In this document: one piece after another, positions 44,855-56,170 of the stretch
Layout: each line of letters begins with the position of its first letter
How positions within the stretch are numbered: the stretch's first letter is position 1
Notes under the pieces: model-generated
Seen by the model: the letters and a program-made list of their open reading frames with translations, nothing else
Told to the model about the DNA's origin: nothing
Databases searched by the model: none
Origin: Holtermannia corniformis
Lineage: Eukaryota; Basidiomycota; Tremellomycetes; Holtermanniales
DNA: 64,000 nucleotides
NCBI GenBank assembly: GCA_001599935.1
Contig: BCIJ01000008.1
Span: 355,612 to 419,611, forward strand
Direction of reading: 5' to 3'
Program-made: the position numbers and the translations under genes

Positions 44855-46010
44855 TCATTGCCGCTGCTGCGGTGCATGTGGCTGCTGGACGTTGGTCTGC
44901 GTCCAGCCTCGTCGCTGAGCAACGCCAGCAGCCTGCTCGATCGTCCAAACGACAGCTTTAATCCAATTGAAAAGCTCGCGTACGGCTTCATCCTATATCT
45001 TCGTCAGCGATGTTATCCAATCGGTATTGGCTACAGGACGGACCAATCGCTCTGGATCGTCTGCTAGTCGCTTTCGAGGCCGGTCTGGCGCCCACTGGGC
45101 CTGAGCTGGCTGAGGTTGCGGGGGGTATAGTCCATTAGCAGCACCGGCTTCCGCTGCCGCCAGAGCTCTCGCCCGTTCAGCCGCATAAGCTTCAAACGCG
45201 GCCGTGTAGCTCATCTCGAGGTTCTCCTCGTATTCGCGATCGTCGTGGTCATGGTCGTGACCGCACGTGTGTCGGTGGTCGTCGAGTTCGCAGTGATCGT
45301 GCGAGTGATCGCAGTGCTCGTGGTCCTCTTCGCCCTCCTCGGACGTGTAGTAGTAGTACTCCTCCTCGTCGCCCTCTTCGCCTTCGATCGCGTCGCCATG
45401 GTAGTGCCTGCGAGGGTTTAGCCGTGCATCAGGTGAAATCGGGTGAAAGGACCCACGCTCGACCACAAGTGCACTCGTCGTCAACCTCGTCTTCGTCATG
45501 TACATGGTGATCATGGTTGTGGCCGTCCTCGACCGGCGCGCCATCGTCATAGTAGCTGCAACCTCCACACTCGTGCTCGTGCGTTGCAAGCTGCCTCGTG
45601 TCAGCCTTCCCCTGAGACCGAGCTCGGTCACTCACATGACTCTTCGCCTGAGCAGCGTACCGATCCGCACTCTCTCGATACCCGCGCAGCTCCTTCTGCA
45701 TCCTGACCAGCTTGGCCTTTTCCCGATCCAAATTCAGCTTGGCCTCGAACAGGGCCGCCAAGCTCGCTGGCAAGTCTGTCGGAATCGCTGGCGGCGCACC
45801 GTTCGCGCCAGTAAAGTAGGCCGGGTTGGCATACAAAACGTCCATCTGCATCTGCGGGTTCATCCCTGACGGCGCGGCCTCGGGCATGGATGCCGGCGGC
45901 GGCGGCGGTTGTTGGGTCTCGGCGGCTCGCTGCTGCGCCGCGAGGAACGCTGCTTTGGCGGCGGCCTTGGGAGGTGCGCGCTTGTTGGTACGGGGCTTGG
46001 AACGGGCCAT
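44855..46010 (-). CDS. His/Cys/Asp-rich protein, possible metal binding, unknown function
   Basis: The N-terminus is basic (MARSKPRTNKRAPPK) and then Ala/Gln/Pro-rich. A coiled-coil segment follows (EAKLNLDREKAKLVRMQKEL). The middle is remarkable: HEHECGGCSYYDD, DGHNHDHHVHDEDEVDDE, then DHEHCDHSHDHCELDDHRH and CGHDHDHDD, separated by a Glu/Tyr-rich stretch. The C-terminal part (EMSYTAAFEAYAAERARAL) joins, through a 51-nt intron, to a final exon reading DEAVRELFNWIKAVVWTIEQ and a Gln-rich end. The His/Cys clusters suggest zinc, copper or nickel binding. The last exon was added because the intron is canonical and the exon is open and non-random. Confidence 0.65.
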
Positions 46011-46317
46011 TGTAGGTGACAATGACGACGCGAGCTGGCTAGAGATCGTCGTCGACCGGCAGGAGAACGGAGAGGAAATCGAGCAAAGTCACCGACACGT
46101 AACGACGAGGTAACCCCTGGTGGCACTCGTCCATGAACGGCGACCTAACGGGACGGTGTACAAGACAAGTTGATGTCCTGGTGCACTGCTTCTGGCGCTA
46201 GGACAGTCCAGCAGCAGGGCACATCACCCCACATCAGTTCATGAAAACGGCAGTCACTTCTGAGAGCGCACGTCGTCATAATGTACAACATCAATACGGA
46301 GTATGCCGCGACCCAGC

Positions 46318-46904
46318 TCATGGCACTGGCGTGGCTCCACCAGATTTCGGTTCTGGAACACCGGCCTCGATGCCGCCAGACATGAGGTCTTGGATCGCGG
46401 TCTCGAGGTTGTCTATCCGTGTCGACATTTGTGTCACTATCGCATTAGTTGCGTCGCTGTGCTGGATATCGAGATGAAGCTCACTGCGCGCTCTGTAAAA
46501 CATCAGATCAGCAACGGTTGATTGCACACTTTGATTCACTTACAGCACGTCTCCTGACATTTCGTCGAACCGTACCTCCAGAGAAGCCAAGAGGTTGTCA
46601 ACCTGCGTAGGATTCGTCAGCAGCCACTTCTGAGCTGTCTCAAGCGTCTTCTTGCATCATCTGTGGTCGATTGCCGCCATGGCCCGAGTCACCCAAGCTC
46701 GAGTCGAGACAAACTTACAAACAACGTCAGCTCGCCGGGGCTAGACACGTCCTGAGCGACAACGGCCTTTTTCTCGCCGATGACAGAAGCTCTCTTGGCA
46801 TCATTCTTGCCTTTCGTCTTGTCGCCAGCAGCGAGCGCAGCTGTGCCGCCAGCTCGTGGTGTGGTTGCAAAGCTTGAGCCGGGCGACTTGGACTCTGCAG
46901 GCAT
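46318..46904 (-). CDS. Heat-shock-factor-binding-protein-1-like coiled-coil protein
   Basis: After a low-complexity start (MPAESKSPGSSF, KTKGKNDAKR) comes the HSBP1 pattern: PGELTLFVDNLLASLEVRFDEMSGDVL and, later, STRIDNLETAIQDLM. These match the LT..VQ.LL..M..KF..MSD and RIDDLE..I.DLM heptads of HSBP1, a small trimeric regulator of heat-shock factor and WASH complexes. In the family the two blocks are contiguous; here about 20 residues (SELHLDIQHSDATNAIV) lie between them, so an extra unrecognised intron is possible. The C-terminus is Gly/Pro-rich. Confidence 0.75.
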
Positions 46905-47144
46905 GTTGCTGAGTTTGAGGTTGTCTCCTACGCCTCTGTCCTATTCTCCCCACGGCGTATGCGTTGATGCAGCTTCCGCAACGTGTACCAATCGATTGAA
47001 GCTCTGCGGCGAGCAACAGGGGCCAAACAACCGTGCGGCTAAAGTGAGGGGTCGCAATACACCTCGTGCGCCAGCAAAAGCCATATGCTGCTTCACCTGC
47101 GTGCGCAACACTTCCACAACTGTGTTCAGGAAGGCGGCACAATC

Positions 47145-47795
47145 ATGTCGGTCGCACGAACAATTCGCAACTTCCAAGCAGTCGGCTTCAAGGAGTGGTT
47201 CAGGCAAATGACGTGAGCCAATGGCCGGCAAGGGATTAGTGCTCGGGCTGATGGGTGCATAGGTACATCGGAGACGCCAAGGCGGGCCGGCTGGGTCAGT
47301 CAGGATGTCGAGAGTATGACGGAGAGCTGATTGGGTCCGATTAGTTGGTACCGACAAGTTTGGCAACCGATACTTTGAGAACTTGGACACCGAAGTACCA
47401 GGTGCGTAGCGTCAACTTTGGGATACTCGAGCCATCTCACTACGTCCAGGTCGCCACCGATGGATCGACTACTCACAGGTGCATAATCTGGTTTGTAGCA
47501 CGACGGAATGCTAAAATGAACAGGACGACTTCAACGCCGCCCAAGTCCCTCCTGAATGGCACTCGTGGATCGGTCACATCCGTCATCTTCCTCCAACCGA
47601 GGACCCGATCATTGCAGCCTCTACACCACCTTGGCTTGGCGTATGTCTCGCGTGTGACGCCGTACGCAAAGCTGATATTGATCACAGGAATTCCGGGAGA
47701 ACCTGACGGGCACGCGGGCTGCGTACAAGACGTATTCGACCGTGACACCCAAGGTGCAAGCATGGGAGCCGACTGTCAAGCAGCGAGGCGCTTGA
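47145..47795 (+). CDS. NDUFA12: NADH dehydrogenase subunit NDUFA12 (complex I)
   Basis: Six exons give about 136 residues. The family signature is clear: RNFQAVGFKEWFRQM, YIGDAKAGRLVGTDKFGNRYFENL, RHRWIDYS, FNAAQVPPEWHSWIGHIRHLPP and a C-terminal YSTVTPKVQAWEPTVKQRGA. It is an accessory subunit of mitochondrial complex I, on the matrix arm. All five introns are GT-AG and about 45-50 nt. Presence of this gene excludes fungal lineages that have lost complex I, such as Saccharomyces and Schizosaccharomyces. Confidence 0.95.
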
Positions 47796-48995
47796 CCATG
47801 ACTCAGAGCTATGTACCGTTTGCATTGACGTGGTATCAGGGTTGCGATGACACAGGCGCAACTGCCGTCTACTCGTGCCGGCGTTGCTCCACGGATGCTG
47901 TGCATTAGTCAACGCAGGCTGCCAAGGCTTCGTGTGTACCGAGTCAAGGTGTTCATGTCGGCCACGGTTCACGTTTACCGATCGGCGCGGTGTGCGGCGC
48001 GGGATGCCTGCACTGCGGCATCGAAATGCCCCTGCGCGGCATACGATCGAATCGCCGACGCTTCTCCTGGCGAAGTCTCGTTCCCTGCAGGATCCAGCCA
48101 TTGTATCCAGGCTGATCGCGAGATATACTACGATTACCAGCGGTGCCGACTCAACTATGAGCTGGCGTGACTTATGCTTCGGGCAGCCTCGCAAGATCTG
48201 CCCTGTGATGTCAGATGCTGCTGATCAGCAGTTTATGGAAGTGAGGTGTGAAACAGGGTAATTGAAGACCGCAGAACGTGTCTTTGCTGGGCCTCTCAGA
48301 CTATTGTTCTTCCGGACGTCGCTTGGAGACAAGGGCTGATGATCAACTTTGTGCCTTTCGGCGCATTGGCAGGCTGTCTCTGAAGCTCACAGAGGGGAGG
48401 GACGTTAGCTAGGATATTTGCGGGTTGACGAACAGTAAGCACATGCTTGCGGCAGGTTCATAGCTTGCAAGCGAGCTTGCCCATGTCGCGACTGAACGGT
48501 GTAATTCAGCGCAGACCCCGTAGAGGCGACCAACCAGTTGACGGCAACCAGACAACGCATCGAAGGAAACAAGAAGCGCAGATATAGGCATCGATTAATT
48601 GTCGTGCAAGTGCAGCCCGTTGCGTGCATGCAATGCCCTCGTGAGAAGAGAGGCACACGATAGCCTTCTGTGCGCCTCGAACGCTCTCGCTTTGCGGGTG
48701 GGTCTGACGTCGAGCCGCCGCGGCGTCGTCTAGAGTATAGTTATCGGAGAGTCGGTCCTACCACCCGGCGCTTTCCCTTCACCTCGTCATCTAGGCACTT
48801 CGCATGCTGCGGACGGCCGCGCTGTAATCGCAGTCGCTGCCAAGCATTCGCAAGTGCTTTGGGCGATGGTAGCGAACCTTTCGAGACGCAAAGCCTTGAG
48901 TTAGGCGCTGTGGCGGAGTGTATGCTGCTGAGTGCCAACACACGGTCGAGACTACAGATGTGTGCTGGACAATCGGCAACCGGTCCGCCTCAAAG
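47796..48995. other. 1.2-kb region without a supported gene
   Basis: Open frames on both strands are short, lack ordered splice signals and show no recognisable motif. No RNA gene was recognised. Confidence 0.35.
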
Positions 48996-49210
48996 TTAGA
49001 CAGCAAAGACGGTGCTTCCACGGCGATAGTGAGCTGCGACTGGGTGCACTGAGGCATACAGGTGTCAGCGGTATAGGCGCTACCACCGTGCATGCAGAGT
49101 CTGATGTGCTTCGCAGGACCTTGCTCGGCCCACCTCGGCGCCTCGTGCAGAACTTCTCGGAGCCGCGCGGAGCTTGCCTTTTGTAAACGCCACGGCGACT
49201 CTGTGACCAT
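48996..49210 (-). CDS. Candidate small spliced protein (about 47 residues)
   Basis: The ATG opens MVTESPWRLQKASSARLREV, then LHEAPRWAEQ. A canonical intron (GTCCTG...CCGCTGAC...CTCAG) leads to VHPVAAHYRRGSTVFAV and TAA. The basic composition and PWRL...R.LR pattern recall small mitochondrial ribosomal proteins, but I cannot assign a family. The following 370 bp up to the sugar transporter are its upstream region and show nothing further. Confidence 0.35.
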
Positions 49211-49580
49211 GATCTTCGCCTCCACCGCGAAACCTCCACTGCTCGCCCGGGACGTCGCTTCCGGCCAGCGCGGATCGCCCGGACCGCGATTGTCAATCCG
49301 ATCGGGCGGCCCGCTAGACTGCGCGGATCATGTGTACACAAACGAGAACGCTGGTCGCGGTGGCGTGGCCGGCTGGTGCGTCCCCGCGTTGCCGAGAATA
49401 GAGTTGGTCCCCCGCCCGGCCCGCCAGGCCCCGCGCGGGGTTTCCTCTCCCGACGTTGACGCATAAAGCCCATCGACAAAGCGCAACGGTTGTTTTCCCA
49501 GCAAGGCGCCCGTATCCAACGCACATCAGCCTTTGAGCAACTTCGACAGCAACAAGACACCCGTAAGCTAGTCGTCCAAG

Positions 49581-51829
49581 ATGGTCGCCGGTCTGCAATT
49601 CGGCTTCAAGTGAGTGTTGGCGGGGTGTTTTGTGTCGGTACTGACCTACCAGACACTCTCAAGCAGTTCAGAATGCCATGACTGCCTCTAATGAGACGAA
49701 TCGTCCATCGGTAAACCGTGGCTTCCTCGCAAACAGCCGCGTCTACTTGAACGCGCTTGTGGCTTTGTGAGTGATCGCCGAGTGGCACTTGTGGCACTTT
49801 TGCTCACCGCGCTTAGGATGGGTATCTTTGTGCGTCGCGTCAAGCCCAGCATGCGCTCGGTACTGACTCGAGCAGATCTTTGGATACGACACGGGCGTAG
49901 GCGGCGGTGTCATTGTGCTCCCGAGCTTTTTACACGATTTCAACATACCCAAGTCTGGCCCTCAAGCCGCACAGATTACTGGCAATGTTGTCGCTATCCT
50001 TCAAGGTGGCTGCTTCTTCGGTGCACTGTGAGTTCCTAGAGTACTGTTACCCACGCGCTGACACATTCAGCGCATCGGCCCCCCTCAACGGCTGGATTGG
50101 TCGCAAAAACGCGCTTATCATCTCGACCATCATCTTCCTCGCCGGCGCCGTCATCCAGACTGCTTCCTTCCACGCTATCGGCCAGTTCTACGCAGGGCGC
50201 TTCGTCTGCGGCCTCGGAGTAGGCATCATGTCCGCTACCGGTGAGTTTAAGCGCAAAAACGCGAAAAATCGTCAAAAATCGGCCGTTTTTTGACCTTTTT
50301 TCAAGCCCCCACATACACATCCGAGATCGCGCCTCGCGCTATCCGTGGCAGGGTCACTGGAATGTTCCAGGTCGTAGTAGCATGCGGAGTAGCGTCCGCG
50401 TACTGGCTGAACTATGGCGTCTCGTGGGTGGAGTAACAGGAGCATTGAAGGAAAAGCTGACAAAAACAGCTTCATGAAGGCTACTCCTGCTCAATGGCGT
50501 GTTCCGATCGGTTTCCAATTGGTCCCAGTCGGTCTCATGCTTATCCTTTTGCCTTTCCTTCGCGAATCGCCGGTAAGTTGTCTTGCGCTTATGAGGTTTT
50601 GGACGAAGCTCACGTGTTTTCAGCGCTGGCTTGCGACTAAGCACCGCGGCGACGAAGCGCTTCGGAACCTGGCCTGGTCGCGCAAACTTCCTGAGGACCA
50701 CGAGGAGGTGCAGTGGGAATACTCTGAGTGAGTGATCATGTACCGTTTGAGGCGTATTGCTGATAGTCGTCGAAGAATCGTCACTGCTGTCGAGGAGGAG
50801 GAAGTCAACATGCGTGGCGTCTCCATGTGGCGCGAGATCACTGCGCGCGGCAACCCAGTCCGTTTCATGATCGCCTTTGTCGTGAGTAGTACCTCGTAAT
50901 TCCGTGAGCGCAGCGACTGATAACCCTCGTAGCTCTTTACCGCGCAGCAATGGTCCGGTCAGAATTCGATCAGCTACTATGCCCCTACGAGTACGTCCTG
51001 TAGTGCCACGATTCTCAGTGTGTGCTGACCCGCCACAGTCTTCAAGTCTGTAGGCATCCGCGGTACTTCGACCTCGCTCCTCGCTTCTGGCCTGTATGGT
51101 ATCCTCAAGATCATCGCTACGGCCATCTTCATCGCGTTCGGTGTTGACCGCTTCGGCCGTAAGCGCCCTCTTGCCATCGGCGGTTTCTGCATGGGTCTCT
51201 TGTTGCTCGCCATCGGGGCTATTTTCAAGACTCACCGTGAGTGGCGCTTGACTCGTTCGCGCTGCAAAGCTGACAATCGTTCCCAGCTCCCAACCCCACC
51301 TCTACCACCACCTCGTCGGCTTCGATCGGCATGGTCGCGCTCATCTTTGTCTTTGTGATCCCGTACTGCTTCTCATGGGGTCCTCTCCCCTGGCTCGTCT
51401 GCTCTGAAATCTTCAGCAACCGCACTCGTGCATACGGTCTCACTACCGCCGCTGCCACCCAGGTACGTCCCTTGCGCGCTCTCAGAAACCGGCTAACGCC
51501 CTCTCTAGTGGCTCTGGAACTTTGCCGTCTCCAAAGCGACGCCTCTGATGGTCAACGCCCTGCCCAACGGCAAGCTGTTCTTCTTCTTCTTCGCGACCAA
51601 CATGGCCGCCTTCTTCTTCGTCTGCTTCATCCCTGAAACCAAGGGCCTCACACTCGAGTCGATGGACATTGTCTTTGGCGCCATCACAAAGGAGGAGCGC
51701 GCGGCCGAGATTGCGGCCCGGAACCGCGATGTCGAGGCGATTGGCGGCAGTGTCGGTGGCAGTATCAACACCGAGGCGCTCGAGGGCGAGAAGGATTTGG
51801 GTATCCAGCATGTTGAGCTGCGCAGGTAG
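49581..51829 (+). CDS. MFS sugar transporter (hexose/quinate type)
   Basis: A twelve-helix sugar porter. Signatures in order: FGYDTGVGGGVIVLPSFL (helix 1), GWIGRKNALI (loop 2-3), YAGRFVCGLGVGIMSA, PTYTSEIAPRAIRGRVTGMFQ (PESPR-type region), PFLRESPRWLATK, QQWSGQNSISYYAPTIF, GIRGTSTSLLASGLYGI, FGVDRFGRKRPLAIGG, FSWGPLPWLVCSEIFSNRTRAYGL and PETKGLTLESMD at the end of helix 12. The N-terminus is about 40 residues and the C-tail is acidic. It likely imports a monosaccharide or quinate by proton symport at the plasma membrane. An intron near 50242-50306 is unusually AT-rich, with an AAAAATCGGCCGTTTTT inverted repeat. The 300 bp to the next gene hold no further feature. Confidence 0.92.
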
Positions 51830-52130
51830 GACGGGTCGAGGGTTGGTATCAAGCGGTTTGCAACGTGTTGTGATGGGATCTGTACGCAATGAATATCATG
51901 GGTATCGCTTGGATAGGTTTCAGTCACATCCAATGAGCCAGGTTTGGGTGCTTTGCTTCAGGGACAGCCATGTCCAAGCAGCCGAGACCGCCGCCACTAA
52001 GAAGCTGATCAGCGTGTCAGCCCAAGACTTGCATGACCAGTCGTGACGACCCCATGTTGGAGAATGCAAAGGCAGTCACCACTGCCTCAAAGTGGTTATG
52101 CGATGCATGCACTCTTTGCCGTGCGCACGA

Positions 52131-53247
52131 TTACCGCCGGCGCACCCTGCCCGCTTGAGCCTTGGTCTGAGGCGGCACCCGACCTCTTCGAAGCAGCAAT
52201 ACGAGCATGACCGACGTCGCGCCGCACAGCGAGAGCCTGTGTGCCAGTCAGCGGTGGCATGAGACTAGTGCACAAGAACTGACCATGTGGCAGCATACGT
52301 TGCGTGCTGGTTGCGCAACTCGATGGTCGGCGGGCGCCCAACGGGGATCCCCTGCTGCATCAGATATGTCGCTGGTGTTTCTCCATCTACAATGTACACA
52401 TCAGCCTGCGCGCGCTCTAGTGCAGCACGTACGATCGATCGCATCAATCAACACGGGCTGTACGTCGCCACCGACGACCTTGGCCATGGCCTCGACGTCC
52501 TTCCAGAACCACTCGTTGGTGTCCTCATTGTTGTCTGGCGCCCACCAGCTTTTCCCGTCTTGGCCTTGGCGCGTCAGCATGCCCTCGATCACGACCTCGT
52601 CGGCGTCGGCGCTGGCGTAGGGCTGTTCCCGCCCTTGGCGGATCGCGGTTGCACGAGTGGTAGTGATGAACCCTCTGTTGACTAGGATTGTAGAACCGCC
52701 GGACGATGCGCGAGAGAGGGGTTGGATGAGGTAGTAGCCTGGTACACCAGTGTTGACCGTTGGTCCTAGCAGGATGGGAGGGAGGCCGAGTGAGCCTTTG
52801 ACGAGGACGCGGCGAAAGGCAAAGTCGGGTAGTGCAGACAGGCTGTTGATATTAACACCAGCATCTCGCAAAAGATGCCACGCACTTGATCAAACCTGGG
52901 AGGACCATCGGCTCGCGCTCGAGGTTGCGATCGACCTCGTCGATCAGCGCGACTTTCCATTTCAAGCGCTGGATCTGCCAGACGCCCAGGAACCCGGTCA
53001 AGATCGGGACAAAGATGAGGACCAGGGTCGTCGGTCTCAACAGCTGGGAGCGAAAGCTGCTGCGATCACTGCTGTTGGACGATTCATGGGCGGTGCTGCT
53101 GGCGGTGCTTGAGTAGGGGCGTAGCCGGAGCGATCGGAGTTGGGGCGGGACTGGTTTGGGCACGGGTGGTATACGGAGTCGTCCGAGAGGTGCTTGTAGG
53201 ATCGAGCGTGGGAAGCATGCTGTGCAGAGGGGTGCCAAGCGCGGCAT
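52131..53247 (-). CDS. SHY1: SURF1/Shy1 cytochrome c oxidase assembly protein
   Basis: The N-terminus is Arg/Pro/Leu-rich (MPRLAPLCTACFPRSILQAPLGRLR) like a mitochondrial targeting signal. The first membrane helix is PTTLVLIFVPILTGFLGVWQIQRLKWK, with the SURF1 signature G.WQ..R..WK. Downstream are INSLSALPDFAFRRVLVKG, GVPGYYLIQPL, STILVNRGFI, VVIEGMLTRQG and WFWKDVEAMA. The second helix near the C-terminus is AATWLSLCAATSVMLVLLLR. Shy1 acts in the inner membrane in heme insertion into Cox1. The gene faces a divergent gene across a promoter with a palindromic element. Confidence 0.93.
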
Positions 53248-53320
53248 ATCGGTCGAGTGGGAGTGACGGTGAGTAGTGCTCGTAGTGGAGGCGGTGAGTT
53301 GCAGTTAAAGTAGCGCGTCT

Positions 53321-53378
53321 AACCCCCTCTCTAGCGGCGTTCGGCGTTACTCGGCGTTTCAGTTTGACGCGGGGGGTT
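53321..53378. promoter_or_regulatory. Variant of the palindromic promoter element
   Basis: AACCCCC (53321) and GGGGGGTT (53371) are inverted arms enclosing three GGCGTT boxes in direct order (GGCGTTCGGCGTTACTCGGCGTT). The outer arms point the opposite way from those at 30.8 and 60.8 kb. It is located 74 bp upstream of the SHY1 ATG and upstream of the plus-strand gene that follows. Confidence 0.55.
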
Positions 53379-53586
53379 GAACCAAACATGGCCACTCGAG
53401 CGCAACAACAAGCTGAACATCCTCTCCATCGACTCGACCAGACACTGCGAGTCTCCAAGACAAACAACATCAAGTGGACACGGGACGAGAGAGCAACGAG
53501 CTGGCTGTCGAATGAGACGCGCCACGGACCCATGATCGCACAGTGTATCCCTTGGCCAGACTACGATCAACAAGGCAACAACACCA

Positions 53587-55905
53587 ATGCCGCCACGGCG
53601 CTTCTCGCCACAGACGTCAACCGCAGGCTCGTCAACAGCCCACGACCTCTCACCGCCCTCTTCACACTCGAGTGCGACTCGGCGCATGTTCCCGCGCCAT
53701 AGCCTCGGTCGGAAACCGGGGATCGAGAGCAGTGTCACGAGCGTGTACACGGACGACGCAGACGTCGATGCCGATGTCGAGGATGAAAAGGAGAGTGGGT
53801 GGAGACGGTCGGGTTCGGTCGGTTCGACAAGCTCGAGTACGACGAGGCGACCAGGTCGGACCAAGACGCCACCGTTGATCTCGTTTGACGCCGTCGTGGA
53901 GAACCAAGAGCCCTCGAGGACACCGACGCCAGGCGAGAAGCTGAGGGCGTTGTTGCAACAGATGGAGAGTGAGGTGCGGACGTCTACACCACTGCCGAAT
54001 ACCGGACCAGGCCTTGGGATCCGTCATGGGACAAACGGCCCGATGGCATCTAGCTCGACCAGCTCGGGTTCATCCCGCCGTTCGTTTTCTTATTCGCGAC
54101 GGGACGTGCCAGAAGCTCAGGCGAGTCCACCGCGGCCTGGTCGGGGTGTCTGGCGAGACGGTCGAACAAGGCGAGGGTTTCCGCCGCCCAGTCCAACGCG
54201 ACTCGCGGCGCAGGCAGAGGCCGAAGCCGACGCACAGCGGAGCAAGGAAAAACTCGTCGATGTCGAAAGTGTCGATACAGTGCCTGAAGCTGTGCGTGAA
54301 CAGGAAGACGAGCGAGTGGGCGAAGAGGACAGCCCGCCGACGCCGCCGCCACGGATACACAATTATCTGCATGCGAGCGCTAGTCGGCGTAGTTTGGACG
54401 GCGAGAGTGGGTGTTTGCACGGGATGATACACAATAGACTCATTCTCGGCGTAGGTAGGCGAACTCCGACGCCGCCGCCACGACTGCCAGTCGCGTCTCC
54501 TCATCCTCGCGCACTGGCCGTGCACGCAGGTAGGCTTGTTGTATCACAAAGCTCAGTCGCTCACACATGTTTAGCCACCGCCCGGCTACCTCCCTCTCCA
54601 CCGTTTTCAACTACCAACACCCCCCGCAAACCGTCACCGCTTGAATCCTTCATCGCGTCCAAACCATCCATCCCACCACCCTCGCCGCGCACACGCTACT
54701 CGCCACAAAGCACGCAACGGCGCGTATCAACTCTACGCACTGTCGAGCCAGCTCCCGACTCGAGCGAGCTGTTTGCTCGCGGGATCGGCTCGTCGCAGCT
54801 TGAAATCGATGTGGATGTGGATGAATCGGGCATTGTGCCGCCCTGGGAGGCCGAGGTGGATTCGAGTGTCGAAGACGAGGGGGTGGGGTCGACGCCGTCG
54901 GGTGCGCTGGAGCCCGAGCTGGAAGAGGAAGAGGCAGAAGAAGAGGTCGAAGCACCGCGAACGCGCAGGCCGTTATTCCGCTCGCCGCCGCAAGCGCCCG
55001 AACCAGGACCGCTACCCGCCCCTGTATACTCTACTCCTGTAAAACAGCAACGTCTCGCCCCACTCGCCCAGTCGGTCGCCAAAACGCCTCATCCACCGGG
55101 CAGCTGGGCCTTTACGCCCGCCGGCAAGCGAGTGCGCTTTTCGCCACCGTTGGCGGAACCAGCGCCGGTCCCGCCAGAGGCTGTAGTGCATCGGATCCGG
55201 TTCTCGCCGTTGAAGAGGATAGAGAGCAAGGACGAGAGCAAGGGCGAGGCGAGCATTGTGCGAAAGCTGTTTGATTCGCCGAGGAAGGCTATGGAGGCTG
55301 CTAGGGCCGTCACTCGGTCCGTGCTGAGCGTCAACTGGAACGAGACAGCGTAGCTGACGCTCGGTAGATCCCAGCGCAACGTCGTGATCCCGCCACGGTC
55401 AACGATACATCGAGATGCGCAGGTTCAGCTGCGTGCTGCAGCACGCGAGGAGAGCGCCGCGCGGGCGCGCGTCGACGTCGCCAAGCGCATCTGGCTAGAT
55501 GCCATCGCCGCCGGCGGTGAAGCTGGAGAACTCGCCGTGCGCGTCGTCCGTACAGGATGGAGCTGGAGTACCTGGGCGTGGTGGCTCGCGATCGAGGTCT
55601 TCCTCGTCTGGGGTGTTTTCCGGTACGCCTTGACAGCCTCCTGCCTACCGGTCCTAACCCATCACAGCGTCACACTAGACTACGCAACAATAGGCTACCC
55701 GACGCTATTGAGCGCGCACAACCTCAACCTCAACCTCAACTTTAGCCCGGCCCAACCGCTCCCCTCGGCCCTCGCGGCCTTTGCGGTCCCACACCGACCG
55801 TCGATCAACATTTTCGACCTGTTGGACAATCTTGATCTCTTGAGACGTTTCGAGGATTTGGGCTGGGGTCAGGGAGGCGGCACAGGCGCGGCCTTGCCGC
55901 TGTGA
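53587..55905 (+). CDS. Low-complexity protein with C-terminal membrane segment, unknown function
   Basis: No family is recognised. The long N-terminal part is disordered and rich in Ser, Pro, Arg and Glu (RRMFPRHSLGRKP, TPTPGEKLRALLQQMESEV, DSPPTPPPRIHNYLHASASRRSLDG). A phospho-type motif cluster follows (FTPAGKRVRFSPP, RIRFSPLKRIES, FDSPRKAMEAA). A short intron starting GTCCGT appears to join this to a helical region (VQLRAAAREESAARARVDVAKRIW), a hydrophobic segment (WAWWLAIEVFLVWGVFRYAL) and a lumenal tail. The repeated (V/I)RFSP sites suggest kinase regulation of an ER or nuclear-envelope tail-anchored protein. An upstream open frame (ATG at 53390) overlaps the start and could be a uORF. 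Confidence 0.65.
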
Positions 55906-56170
55906 CGACGGACGCTTTTTGATTTCGCTGGTTGCTTTTGACTGCTTGGGCCATGCATGCGTTGATGTGGGCAAGATACGAGCCGGGCGGTTTGAAAGCC
56001 TCTCGCGCAGTGCGCGGTCCAAGTCATATTGACTGTATCCCCTCGGATGTGGCCATGGCGAGTATAGAGGATCGAAGCCGAGCAACGGCACAGGGCCCGC
56101 CATCAGACATCGTTTAGCGTCTACATCCCAAATATAGCTACATCAACCATGACCAGCCTGCTCGACCCCA

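Noticed and set aside
44993..45020. Stop codon at 44993 as the end of the His-rich gene
   Set aside because: The stop lies inside a canonical 51-nt intron (GTCCGT...CTGAC...TATAG). The next exon is open and continues the protein to 44855.
48791..49225. Unspliced 144-codon minus-strand frame
   Set aside because: It reads through a canonical intron; the spliced 47-residue version is the better model.
50241..50306. AT-rich intron with an inverted repeat in the sugar transporter as a regulatory hairpin
   Set aside because: Size and splice signals are ordinary. The inverted repeat is only 5 bp plus a CGGCCG core and needs no special explanation.
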